DNA of 64,000 nt from Siphonobacter curvatus (GTDB lineage Bacteria > Bacteroidota > Bacteroidia > Cytophagales > Spirosomataceae), in NCBI RefSeq assembly GCF_002943425.1, contig NZ_PTRA01000001.1, positions 930,001 through 994,000 of the forward strand. The letters run 5' to 3'. Numbering within the stretch: the first letter of the stretch is position 1; each line of letters begins with the position of its first letter. Below the pieces are notes generated by a model. It was not told the origin of the DNA and did not search any database. It worked only from the letters and a program-made list of their open reading frames with translations. Position numbers and translations under genes: made by a program. Shown one piece after another: positions 54,158-62,744 of the stretch.

Positions 54158-55198
54158 ATGATTTCCTTTTATCCGGGTCCTTCCCAAGTCTATCCACAAG
54201 TGGCTCAGTATCTACAGGATGCCTTTGATTCCGGCATTCTGAGCGTGAATCACCGCAGTGGAGCAGCCATGGAACTGGTCAGAGAAACCTATCAACTTTT
54301 GCACGAAAAGCTGGATATTCCTGCGGACTACGCTATTGCGTTCGTATCCTCCGCCACGGAATGCTGGGAAATCATTGCTCAATCCCTCACGACTCGTCAA
54401 TCGCTGCACGCGTATAATGGAGCCTTTGGGCAGAAGTGGGCCGAGTACACGCAGAAGTTAGGTCTGAACGTAGTCCATCAGCCTTTTGGTTTGAATGAAG
54501 TACTTTCACTGACGACTGAGGCAGAGACGATTTGTCTGACGCAGAATGAAACGTCCAACGGTACGCAGGTGAAGAACAGCACCCTGCGGAAAATCCGGGA
54601 AGCGGTACCGAATGCCCTGCTGGTCGTTGATGCGACGTCATCCATGGCGGGTGTAGCGTTCGACTGGACCGCGGCCGACGTGTGGTTTGCTTCCGTACAA
54701 AAATGCTTCGGGTTGCCAGCGGGCATGGGTCTGCTCGTCTATGGACCCGGGGCTGTGGAGCGGGCACGGACAATCAACGAGCGAAATCATTACAACAGCC
54801 TCTTGTTTATCGACGAAAATGTGCGGAAATTTCAAACGCATTATACGCCAAATGTACTGAATATCTACCTGCTCAAACGGGTACTTGAACAGGTGCCTCC
54901 CATTCAGACAGTAGCGGCTGCCTTGCAGCAACGAGCTCAGAGTCTGGCCACCTTTTTCGAGAAAGAAACTTCTTGGCAACTGCTCGTCGCCAACGCTGCA
55001 GTACGTTCGGACACCGTCCTGGCGATTACGGGAACGATTCCGCAGATTGAACAGATCAAGCAGACCGCCAAAGCCCGACAGATTACGCTGGGAAACGGAT
55101 ACGGCGACTGGAAAGAAACGACCTTCCGTATTGCTAATTTTCCGGCTATCAACGATACTGATTTTACGACCCTACGGGCCTTTCTAACCGAAGCGTAG
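54158..55198 (+). CDS. Class V (SerC-like) PLP aminotransferase
   Basis: A 346-residue fold-type I enzyme. The start ISFYPGPSQVYPQVAQYL and FVSSATECWEIIAQSL resemble the phosphoserine aminotransferase/alanine-glyoxylate branch. VVDATSSMAGVAFDWTAADV supplies the cofactor-binding Asp, and K182 in FASVQKCFGLPAGM is the Schiff-base lysine. It may be the serine-biosynthesis enzyme SerC or a relative; the substrate Arg/His set is not certain from reading. The ATG is preferred over a TTG four codons earlier. Confidence 0.82.
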   Translation: MISFYPGPSQVYPQVAQYLQDAFDSGILSVNHRSGAAMELVRETYQLLHEKLDIPADYAIAFVSSATECWEIIAQSLTTRQSLHAYNGAFGQKWAEYTQKLGLNVVHQPFGLNEVLSLTTEAETICLTQNETSNGTQVKNSTLRKIREAVPNALLVVDATSSMAGVAFDWTAADVWFASVQKCFGLPAGMGLLVYGPGAVERARTINERNHYNSLLFIDENVRKFQTHYTPNVLNIYLLKRVLEQVPPIQTVAAALQQRAQSLATFFEKETSWQLLVANAAVRSDTVLAITGTIPQIEQIKQTAKARQITLGNGYGDWKETTFRIANFPAINDTDFTTLRAFLTEA

Positions 55199-55229
55199 TA
55201 CCGATTCTAACACCGAAACCATCTGATGT

Positions 55230-55802
55230 ATGCATTTCAACTTTAAGGAAGTTTTATCAGTAACCTTAGTCTTATTTTCGGTCATCGACATTCTGGGAGC
55301 CATCCCTATTATTCTGGATATACGGAAGAAAATTGGCGACATTCACGCGGCTACCACGACCCTGGTTTCGGGCGGAATCATGATTGCCTTTCTATACATC
55401 GGAAAATCCATTCTGAATCTTTTTGGCGTGGATGTGCAGTCCTTTGCCGTCGCGGGTGCCCTGATCATTTTTCTGATCGGTCTGGAAATGACCCTGGGAC
55501 GAAGCATTTTTAAAAGTACGGATGTTCAGCCCCGAGCGGCATCCATTGTGCCATTGGCCTTTCCCATCATTGCCGGAGCAGGTACCATGACCACCATTCT
55601 TTCGCTCAAAGCCCAGTACGCCGAGATCAATATTCTGGTGGGGATTTTTGTCAACCTTGGGCTGATTTTCCTGGTACTGAAATCTTCTACCTGGATTGAA
55701 AAGAAGATTGGGGCTACGGGTACCGGCATCCTGGAGAAGATATTCGGGGTTATTCTGCTAGCGATCGCCATTAAACTATTCCGGACGAATTTGGGCGTTT
55801 AA
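55230..55802 (+). CDS. MarC family inner-membrane protein
   Basis: A 190-residue protein with six predicted helices and MarC-family segments: LFSVIDILGAIPIILDIRKK, VAGALIIFLIGLEMTLG and AFPIIAGAGTMTTILSLKAQ. MarC proteins were once linked to antibiotic resistance, but their transport role is unproven. It ends the aroQ-aminotransferase operon and shares the terminator region with the convergent outer-membrane protein gene. Confidence 0.9.
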   Translation: MHFNFKEVLSVTLVLFSVIDILGAIPIILDIRKKIGDIHAATTTLVSGGIMIAFLYIGKSILNLFGVDVQSFAVAGALIIFLIGLEMTLGRSIFKSTDVQPRAASIVPLAFPIIAGAGTMTTILSLKAQYAEINILVGIFVNLGLIFLVLKSSTWIEKKIGATGTGILEKIFGVILLAIAIKLFRTNLGV

Positions 55803-55819
55803 GCAAATCCTAAAACAGC

Positions 55820-55856
55820 AAAAGGCGGTGGAATTTTATTCCACCGCCTTTTTTAT
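55820..55856. terminator. Bidirectional terminator between marC and the outer-membrane protein gene
   Basis: AAAAGGCGGTGGAA pairs perfectly with TTCCACCGCCTTTT over a 5-nt loop, with A- and T-tracts outside the stem. Confidence 0.85.
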
Positions 55857-55873
55857 ATCCTTCCCCGACAACC

Positions 55874-57088
55874 TTATCGTCCGGGGAAATACCGTAAGGA
55901 AAGGGACGAGTTACTGATCTGGTACGAAGGATCAATCGTAAAGACATAAATCGTGCTCTTTGAAACCGTATTCCCCGTAGTTACTTCCTGCTGCGTAGCC
56001 GTGAAGCCGGTCAGATCCAGAACGCCAACCAAAGCGGCCAAGGCCCAGCGTTGCGTAAGCTGATACTGAATGCCGGGGCGGAAGGTGGGTTTGGCATAAT
56101 AAGTTGTCTGGGTGTTGGACTGTACGGAGTTGAGTTCGGTCTTCACCTGAGCGTATCCCAGGGCTACACCGCCATCCAGCAATACCGTCCACTTGCCTGC
56201 TACGGGCCAGTACTGTTCCGCGTAGGGACGTACACTGGCTCCCCAATTGGTATAGTCCGCGTTTCCCTGATCGACACCTGTACCGTAGGAGCCGCTTACG
56301 CTAATCCCCAGTAATCGGCGGGGTGTTACAAATTTTCCGGCCGCAAATCCGATTCCAAGGTTGGTGGTATTTGAACGAGCCGATACTTGCTGAACTGAAA
56401 GATCACCCGCCAGATACGTTTGCCCTACTTCGTAGAGCGACTGTTGCGGAGCGGACTCAAAGGGCGAGGAGCTCTCCCCGAAATAGTGAGCCAGCCCAAT
56501 CCGGAAAGTACTGAATCCGAGCGATCCATTGACATTTACATCGGTATACACTTTTTCACCCCGGGCCGATGCGTGCGATACGCCCACATTGGCCAGACTG
56601 GCAGTTGCTTCCCAGGCCCAGTTTTTCCGGTAGAAATAAGTTAGACCCAGATCCAGCGAAGCCCCGATTGAAAAGGTATTCTGCGTCGTTTCACCATCGT
56701 TGAACGTAGGTGAATATAAACCTCCGGCTTTTCCCTGAGCGAAGAGCCGGACGCGTTCGGAAGGAACAATGTAACGACGGTATACGTAGTGAGCAGATAG
56801 GGAAGGCGTCGTTTCGGCGTAATCAATCTGATTGATGCGTTCGTGCGTGGCCCCTAAACCAATGCTCCAGCCCTGAGCGATGTTGTCACGGGTGAATTTG
56901 CCACGAGTCATTTGCAGGTTAAGGCCGTACGTCTGGCGTTTGGTTTCGGGCGTTAAGCTGGAGGATGTATTATCGAATCGCAGATTCAAATCGCCCGTAA
57001 AACTCATAAAGCGGTTGCCCTGCGTGGTTTGTGCGACTAGCGAAGCGGAGCATAAACAGAAGAAGGTTGCCGTAAGAAGTTGTTTCAT
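55874..57088 (-). CDS. Outer-membrane beta-barrel-like protein, paralogue 1
   Basis: A 404-residue exported protein with signal peptide MKQLLTATFFCLCSASLVAQ. The mature part alternates amphipathic beta strands and ends SNSSLSLRYFPGR, suggesting a barrel of about 12-16 strands. Segments YVYRRYIVPSERVRLFAQGK, GLTYFYRKNWAWEATASLAN and FRIGLAHYFGE recur in the gene upstream, so the two are tandem duplicates. No functional family is recognised; porin- or adhesin-like roles are equally open. Confidence 0.75.
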   Translation of the reverse strand: MKQLLTATFFCLCSASLVAQTTQGNRFMSFTGDLNLRFDNTSSSLTPETKRQTYGLNLQMTRGKFTRDNIAQGWSIGLGATHERINQIDYAETTPSLSAHYVYRRYIVPSERVRLFAQGKAGGLYSPTFNDGETTQNTFSIGASLDLGLTYFYRKNWAWEATASLANVGVSHASARGEKVYTDVNVNGSLGFSTFRIGLAHYFGESSSPFESAPQQSLYEVGQTYLAGDLSVQQVSARSNTTNLGIGFAAGKFVTPRRLLGISVSGSYGTGVDQGNADYTNWGASVRPYAEQYWPVAGKWTVLLDGGVALGYAQVKTELNSVQSNTQTTYYAKPTFRPGIQYQLTQRWALAALVGVLDLTGFTATQQEVTTGNTVSKSTIYVFTIDPSYQISNSSLSLRYFPGR

Positions 57089-57188
57089 AGATAGTTATCG
57101 AGTGATAAGCTCGGAAGACAGCGAAAATCGTGAGCCGGCTCTTGTCAAAAGTAGAGGTTTATCGCTAGAAAAGACTTGGAAAGACAAA

Positions 57189-57215
57189 AGACCCGCTCTA
57201 GGCTAGAACGGGTCT
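57189..57215 (-). terminator. Terminator of outer-membrane paralogue 2
   Basis: AGACCCG pairs with CGGGTCT and an inner CTAG pairs with CTAG; minus-strand T-rich tail. It makes the two paralogues separate transcripts. Confidence 0.7.
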
Positions 57216-57244
57216 GGTAGGGAGAAAGTTATAATTTTCTTACG

Positions 57245-58492
57245 TTATCGCCGACCTGGAAAATAACGGAATGAAATACCTGAATTGCCGATGGTATAGG
57301 CAGGAGAAAAACTAAGACCCGTTTGAAAACGATTGATGGGTTCATTCCTGTAATCTCTCTCTTTGTCCAAAGTCAAGTTGGCAGAAGCTATACTCAATGT
57401 GCCAATATGAGCTGTAACGGCCCATTGATCCGTAAGTTGATATTGAATAGCCGGTTTGATCGATGGAGCAATAGATAAGGATTGTTGTGCGGTATTCTGG
57501 TCCAGATATTTAGTGCGATTTATGGTATAAGAACCCATTAAGTATACACCGCCAATTAAAGATAATTTTTTGCCTAGCGGAAGGTAATGTTCCCGGAAAA
57601 TAAACGCATTTGCACCGCCAAATTTTATGGAAGATTGAGGATGTAACTCTGATTCAGCATTACTAGTAGAAAAAAGAGCAGTCAACCCAAATCCTCTCGC
57701 CTGCTTGTCTGAAATGAACCTGGCTGTTGACAAACCAACGTTAAAGTATTGAGTATTAGTAGAATTGATTTTAGAGGGTTTAATGAAATTTAAGGTGGAA
57801 GTTACGCGACCTTCCCAATAGCGTTGACCGGCCGTGTAGGGCGTATTCCGGTCTGTTTCAAAGATGGTAGATTTGAAATTGCCACTGCCGATATAGCGGG
57901 TAATCCCCAGGGTAAAAAGCTGAGCAGACAAAGAAGATTCGAGCGAAACGGCGGTAGACTGAGATTCAGGTTTACTGCGTAGGTGACTCACCGAAAGCGT
58001 TCCCAAGTTCGCTTTGGCTTCCAGAGCCCAGTCATTTTTGTAGAAATAGGTAAGTCCGGCGTTCAACGCTGCAAAAGCTGAGTAGGATTGCAGAAACGGG
58101 TTTTTGTAGTAATTGCCCGAAGATAATCCCAACTGAGTCTGCACACCAACCGTACCTTCCGCAAACGCATAAATTCCAGAAGTAATAGGAACGTAACGTC
58201 GATTAAAGTAATTAATTTTTAATTGTGGTATCCAGCCCGTTATTTTTGAATTGATTCCAAATCCTGGCGTAATACTCCAGCCATGAGCTACATTTTCCCG
58301 AATAAATTTACCATAGGTTAATTCCAGCGAAATGTCGGAGGTATGATGGGTAGCAGAAGGGTCGTTTAAAAATACATTTTGAGTATTAAGCGTTGGTCGT
58401 ATTCCCCGGAGTTTAGTTTCGGCAGGGAACTGAGCAAAAGCCGGTGTTAAATGAATACAGAATAAGGATAGCAGTAAAAGATAAAACTTCAT
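57245..58492 (-). CDS. Outer-membrane beta-barrel-like protein, paralogue 2
   Basis: A 415-residue exported protein with signal peptide MKFYLLLLSLFCIHLTPAFAQ. Its segments YFNRRYVPITSGIYAFAEGT, GLTYFYKNDWALEAKANLGT and the terminal SGISFRYFPGRR align with paralogue 1, as does the order of strands. Overall divergence is high, so duplication is old. An ATG two codons earlier is an equally possible start. The function is unknown. The 156-nt gap to paralogue 1 holds a terminator. Confidence 0.75.
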   Translation of the reverse strand: MKFYLLLLSLFCIHLTPAFAQFPAETKLRGIRPTLNTQNVFLNDPSATHHTSDISLELTYGKFIRENVAHGWSITPGFGINSKITGWIPQLKINYFNRRYVPITSGIYAFAEGTVGVQTQLGLSSGNYYKNPFLQSYSAFAALNAGLTYFYKNDWALEAKANLGTLSVSHLRSKPESQSTAVSLESSLSAQLFTLGITRYIGSGNFKSTIFETDRNTPYTAGQRYWEGRVTSTLNFIKPSKINSTNTQYFNVGLSTARFISDKQARGFGLTALFSTSNAESELHPQSSIKFGGANAFIFREHYLPLGKKLSLIGGVYLMGSYTINRTKYLDQNTAQQSLSIAPSIKPAIQYQLTDQWAVTAHIGTLSIASANLTLDKERDYRNEPINRFQTGLSFSPAYTIGNSGISFRYFPGRR

Positions 58493-58846
58493 AAGCATAG
58501 ATTGATATGATTTTTGTGAAGGTATAAACAGTTCTTAATTTAGGAATGTAATTAACACTATTTAACAAGTATTACTCTTCATAGATAAAGCTAAAGTAGA
58601 TGCTTAGTTGTCTTCATGAAAACGCATTAATTGATTCTTGATCAGGTGTTGATTTTCGAGGAAATGATGAAATAAGAGGTTTGAAAAGCTGCAAAATTTT
58701 AGCTAATAAAAACCAGAACGTCAGCGGGTAAGGGGGGATTTATGGTTAATGGAGCGGGATGGAAAGGAATGAATCCTGTACTTTGTCAACCTTGGTATTA
58801 GCTCGGTGCCGCAATTCGTATAATTTTGCAGGGTTTTTGACTGACT
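58493..58846. other. Divergent intergenic region upstream of argS
   Basis: This AT-rich gap of 354 nt sits between divergent paralogue 2 and argS. I see TAATTTTG just before argS and a TAAAATTTTG on the opposite strand near 58690-58710 that could start the outer-membrane gene. No RNA structure or repeat is evident. Confidence 0.4.
58819..58828 (+). promoter_or_regulatory. -7 element of argS
   Basis: TATAATTTTG contains TAATTTTG, an exact TAnnTTTG match, ending 18 nt before the ATG. The leader of the mRNA would therefore be only about a dozen nucleotides. A -33 TTTG is not clear. Confidence 0.5.
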
Positions 58847-60628
58847 ATGAATCTCACCGAACAAATACAGGCCAGTCTGGCCGCGGCTCTCCGACAGGAG
58901 TTTGACCTGGAGGTGGCTCCTGCGGAATTACAGCTGCAACCGACCAAAAAAGAATTTGAAGGCTTCTATACCTTCGTTTGCTTTCCTTATGCGAAGCAGC
59001 TGAAAAAAAGTCCCGTTGAAATCGGTACCAAACTGGGCGAGTATGTGCTGGCTCAGGGCGGAGTGGTTTCTGCCTTCAACGTTGTACAGGGGTTTCTGAA
59101 CCTGAGTATTGCCGATCAGGTATGGCTAAAACTCTTTGCCACCATCCACGCCAATGACCAGTATGGTCAGTTACCCGCGAAGGGCGAAAAGGTGATGGTA
59201 GAATACTCGTCACCCAATACGAATAAACCCCTGCACCTGGGGCACTTGCGGAATAACTTTCTGGGCTACTCTATCGCTGAGATTTTGAGAATGAGCGGCT
59301 ATGAGGTGATGAAAACCAACGTGGTAAACAATCGGGGTATTCACATCTGTAAGTCCATGCTGGCGTACCAGTTGTTTGGTCACGGCGAGACACCCGCTAC
59401 CAGCGACATCAAAGGCGATCATTTGGTCGGCAAATATTACGTGGCTTTCGATAAGGCTTACAAAGCTCAGATCGAAGAACTCGTAGCCGGTGGCATGGAA
59501 AAGGAAAAGGCCGAGAAGGAAGCTCCTTTGCTGAAACAGGCCGAAGCCATGTTGCTGAAGTGGGAAGAGGGCGATCCGGCTACGATCGGCTTGTGGGAAA
59601 TGATGAACAGCTGGGTGTACGCCGGTTTTGACGAAACGTACCAGAAAATGGGCGTGAATTTCGACAAGATTTACTACGAATCGGATACGTACCTGCTAGG
59701 GAAAGACATCATCGAGGAAGGGCTGGAAAAAGGAGTATTCTACCGCCGTCCGGATAACTCGGTATGGATTGACCTAACGGCCGATGGATTGGATGAAAAG
59801 CTGGTGTTGCGTTCGAACGGTACTTCGGTATACATCACCCAGGACTTGGGACTGGCCGATTTGAAGGCCAAGGATTTCCCCATGCAGAAATCCGTATACG
59901 TAGTTGGTAACGAGCAGGATTACCACTTCAAAGTACTATTCCTGATCATGCAGAAACTGGGACGGCCCTACGCGGCCGGACTCTACCACCTGAGCTACGG
60001 CATGGTGGATCTGCCGAGTGGAAAAATGAAATCCCGCGAGGGTACGGTAGTGGATGCCGACGATTTGATGCAGGAAATGAAGGAAACCGCCGAAGCCATG
60101 ACGAAAGAATTGGGCAAAATCGACGGTTTTTCGGAAGAAGAAGCCCAGTCGCTGTACCATACACTGGCGATGGGAGCTTTGAAGTACTTCCTGTTGAAGG
60201 TTGATCCGAAAAAACGAATGCTGTTTAATCCGCAGGAAAGCGTGGATTTTCAGGGAAATACGGGTCCGTACATTCAGTACAACCACGCCCGGATCTGCTC
60301 GATCTTACGCAAGGCCGATCAATTGCAACTGACGCCTACCGCACCACAGAGCATTGACCTGCAGGCCAGTGAACGTGATCTGATTTTTACGCTGAGTCAG
60401 TTCCCGCAACGGGTGGAAGATGCGGCCAGTCTGTACAGTCCGGCTCTGATTGCCCAGTATGTCTACGATCTGGCCAAAACGTACAGCCAGTTCTTTAGTG
60501 AAGTACCCATTTTTGCGGAAGAAAATCTGGAGAAGAAACAATTCCGGGTGGCTTTATCGAAGTCCGTCGCAGAAGTGATTCGGAAGTCTATGAATCTGCT
60601 GGGCGTCACGGTACCAGAGCGGATGTAA
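58847..60628 (+). CDS. argS: Arginyl-tRNA synthetase
   Basis: A 593-residue class I synthetase that charges tRNA-Arg. The N-terminal Add-1 domain (residues 1-115) binds the tRNA elbow. The HIGH motif is in NKPLHLGHLRNNFLGYSIAE, the KMSKS-equivalent is KMKSREGTVVDADDL, and the anticodon-binding helices follow QGNTGPYIQYNHARICSILR. The C-terminus LLGVTVPERM matches the family end. All motifs are intact and of usual length. The ATG is fixed by the near-leaderless promoter. Confidence 0.96.
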   Translation: MNLTEQIQASLAAALRQEFDLEVAPAELQLQPTKKEFEGFYTFVCFPYAKQLKKSPVEIGTKLGEYVLAQGGVVSAFNVVQGFLNLSIADQVWLKLFATIHANDQYGQLPAKGEKVMVEYSSPNTNKPLHLGHLRNNFLGYSIAEILRMSGYEVMKTNVVNNRGIHICKSMLAYQLFGHGETPATSDIKGDHLVGKYYVAFDKAYKAQIEELVAGGMEKEKAEKEAPLLKQAEAMLLKWEEGDPATIGLWEMMNSWVYAGFDETYQKMGVNFDKIYYESDTYLLGKDIIEEGLEKGVFYRRPDNSVWIDLTADGLDEKLVLRSNGTSVYITQDLGLADLKAKDFPMQKSVYVVGNEQDYHFKVLFLIMQKLGRPYAAGLYHLSYGMVDLPSGKMKSREGTVVDADDLMQEMKETAEAMTKELGKIDGFSEEEAQSLYHTLAMGALKYFLLKVDPKKRMLFNPQESVDFQGNTGPYIQYNHARICSILRKADQLQLTPTAPQSIDLQASERDLIFTLSQFPQRVEDAASLYSPALIAQYVYDLAKTYSQFFSEVPIFAEENLEKKQFRVALSKSVAEVIRKSMNLLGVTVPERM

Positions 60629-60672
60629 CGAGGATTGTCACAACAACCGTTGTAACAACGGCTGTTTTCGTG

Positions 60673-60710
60673 AACCGGCCGAAAGTCTCAAGCTTCCGGC
60701 CGGTTTTTTA
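60673..60710 (+). terminator. Terminator of argS
   Basis: AACCGGCCGAAAG pairs with CTTCCGGCCGGTT (one mismatch) over a 7-nt loop, followed by TTTTTT. A smaller hairpin (CCGTTG-TAA-CAACGG) precedes it. Confidence 0.85.
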
Positions 60711-60763
60711 TTTGTACTAATTTAGAAAAAAGCTTTCAAAGCGACCTCTCCGGGAGACAAGTT

Positions 60764-60899
60764 GTCCGTAGCATCCGCTACGGACTTTTTAATTAGTAGC
60801 CTGAGCCTACCGGGCTGTACCGAGTTCCCCGCATTACGGGGCTATGCACCTTAAGCCCCTTCGGGGTTAGGCTTGACCGAACAGAGAGGCCACTGGTGA
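60764..60899 (-). repeat. Dispersed modular palindromic repeat, copy B
   Basis: The perfect 9-bp hairpin GTCCGTAGC-ATCC-GCTACGGAC, a GTAGCCTGAGCCTACC module, and a longer module with CCCCGCATTACGGGG, GCTATGCACC, AAGCCCCTTCGGGGTT and CACTGGT correspond to the three modules of copy A on the opposite strand. On the minus strand the order is long module, GGTAGGC module, GTCCGTAGC module; copy A has the long module last. It lies between argS and the RluA-type gene. Confidence 0.7.
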
Positions 60900-60925
60900 T
60901 ACAGTTCCGACGATTGTCAAAATTC

Positions 60926-61825
60926 CTATTTCACCACCTCCAGAAACTTCCGCGGAATGGCCGTTTCAAAACGAAGCTGTTCGCCTGTAACCGGATGCTG
61001 AAAGGCCAGTACCCAGGCGTGTAGGCCCAGTCGATTGATCGGATCGTGTCTTGACTCGTACTTTTTGTCGCCAACGATTGGGTGACCGATGCTCTGGAGG
61101 TGTACACGAATCTGGTTCTTGCGACCCGTTTCCAGTTGTACTTTCAACAGAGAGAAACGAGCGTTTTTCTGCAGGGTCTCGTAGTGGGTTACGGCAGTTT
61201 GGCCGCGTTCCGGATTTTGGGTCACGTACACCATCATGGACTTTTCACTTTCCACCAGATTGGTATTAATGACACCCGCTGGCTGACGCAGTACTCCCGC
61301 CACCAGAGCCAGATAAATTCGTTCTTTCGTGGTAGACTGCCAGGATTCCTGTACTTTTTTCTGAACGGCTTCGCTCTTGGCAAACATCATCAGGCCCGAG
61401 GTTTCACGGTCCAGGCGGTGAATGATGAAAATCTTATTGCCGGGCTTCTGGGCTTTTACGTGCTCGCTCAGCAAGTGGTAGGCCGTGCGGCGTTTTTCCT
61501 TCTCCGTCGCCATGGAAAGTAAACCGGCTTCTTTCTCGATGACAATCAGGTGTTCGTCTTCGAAAACGATCTTCAGACCGTCGTACTTTCGTTCTTCGGG
61601 AGCTTTTGCCCAGCGGATTTTTACTTCCTGACCCTTCTGTAAAACGTAGTTGTACTGAAACGTAACTTTCCCATCTACCAGTACCTGCTTGTCCCGCAAG
61701 AGGGACTTGATGTTATTGCGATTCTTGGAAGGAAACTGTTTCAGTAGAAACGTCATCAGTTCTGCCGGCTCAGCAACAGCAAAGCGGGTATCTTCTTTCT
61801 TTTCGTATGGATTTTTCTTCTGCAT
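60926..61825 (-). CDS. RluA-family 23S rRNA/tRNA pseudouridine synthase
   Basis: A 299-residue enzyme. An S4-like RNA-binding domain occupies about 25-80 (LKQFPSKNRNNIKSLLRDKQ, VLVDGKVTFQYNYVLQKGQE). The catalytic domain carries IIHRLDRETSGLMMFAKSEA with the catalytic Asp, and the RluA motif III region is LLKVQLETGRKNQIRVHL. GHPIVGDKKYESRHDPINRL is the usual C-terminal signature. Which RNA position is modified cannot be told. A possible Lys/Glu-rich N-terminal extension precedes the S4 domain. Confidence 0.93.
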   Translation of the reverse strand: MQKKNPYEKKEDTRFAVAEPAELMTFLLKQFPSKNRNNIKSLLRDKQVLVDGKVTFQYNYVLQKGQEVKIRWAKAPEERKYDGLKIVFEDEHLIVIEKEAGLLSMATEKEKRRTAYHLLSEHVKAQKPGNKIFIIHRLDRETSGLMMFAKSEAVQKKVQESWQSTTKERIYLALVAGVLRQPAGVINTNLVESEKSMMVYVTQNPERGQTAVTHYETLQKNARFSLLKVQLETGRKNQIRVHLQSIGHPIVGDKKYESRHDPINRLGLHAWVLAFQHPVTGEQLRFETAIPRKFLEVVK

Positions 61826-62017
61826 GAATTCGTATTCTCAAAAAAACGAGCAACAAAGGTAAGAAGAAAGAACCGCCTGCCTTTCAGCAGGGAAGCACTG
61901 AACTTCTTGTATATTGCACAGAATTGACTGACTCGCCGATTTGGGCAGTGAGGCAACCTTATGGATAAACTTTTCGTTTACTAGTCGAACTAATCAAACT
62001 CCTTATCGCAGTTGATC

Positions 62018-62587
62018 ATGGTAAAGCTCATGCTTATGTTAGGAACCTTACTAACGGGCTTATTTGCCGACAAAAACGAGGCAGTAACCCGTCCGGAAAA
62101 CACGGTGCCGGCTAAACAAACCCTGTATGATTTCAAGGTGAAGTCACTGGATGGCAAAGAAGTAGACTTGTCTAAATACAAAGGCAAGAAAGTGATCATT
62201 CTCAATACAGCTTCCAAATGTGGTTTCACGCCGCAGTACGCCGATTGGGAAAAATTCTACGAAGCCAACAAAGGCAAAGTAGAAGTACTCGGTTTCCCTT
62301 CCAATGATTTCGGTGGACAGGAACCCGGTTCTGAAGAGGAAATTGGAGCTTTCTGCCAGAAAAATTATGGCGTAACGTTCCCCATGTTCTCCAAAGTAGC
62401 CACGAAAGGGGCAGAACAGGCTCCGCTGTACAAATGGTTGTCCACGAAAGATCTGAACGGCTGGAACGATAAAGTGCCGACCTGGAATTTCTGCAAATAC
62501 GTTATCAACGAAAAAGGCGAACTGACGCACTTTTTTGCTTCTAAAGTGAAACCCGATAGTCCGGAGTTTCTTGAAGCGATCAAGTAA
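62018..62587 (+). CDS. Glutathione peroxidase (Cys-type), exported
   Basis: A 189-residue thioredoxin-fold peroxidase. The hydrophobic N-terminus (MVKLMLMLGTLLTGLFADKN) suggests a signal peptide and periplasmic or envelope location. The catalytic C68 lies in ILNTASKCGFTPQYADWEKF; Gln and Trp follow in LGFPSNDFGGQEPGSEEEI and TWNFCKYVINEKGE. Cys instead of selenocysteine is the rule in bacteria; such enzymes often use thioredoxin rather than glutathione. The ATG is preferred over a TTG two codons upstream. Confidence 0.92.
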   Translation: MVKLMLMLGTLLTGLFADKNEAVTRPENTVPAKQTLYDFKVKSLDGKEVDLSKYKGKKVIILNTASKCGFTPQYADWEKFYEANKGKVEVLGFPSNDFGGQEPGSEEEIGAFCQKNYGVTFPMFSKVATKGAEQAPLYKWLSTKDLNGWNDKVPTWNFCKYVINEKGELTHFFASKVKPDSPEFLEAIK

Positions 62588-62613
62588 TCCTTGCTTCAAA
62601 CGAACTTTCTGCC

Positions 62614-62637
62614 GCTGCCAGCTCTTTTGCTGGCAGC
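62614..62637 (+). terminator. Hairpin downstream of the glutathione peroxidase gene
   Basis: GCTGCCAGC pairs perfectly with GCTGGCAGC over a 6-nt loop. The usual T-run is weak (ACGCATTTTG), so its termination strength is uncertain. Confidence 0.55.
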
Positions 62638-62744
62638 ACGCATTTTGGGCAAGTCCAGTGAACGCTTACTTTTGTATCCCCTTTGTTTCCTGAACACCAA
62701 CAGAGCGTCCATACCGAGACACTTTTATTAAACTCCGCAAGCAT

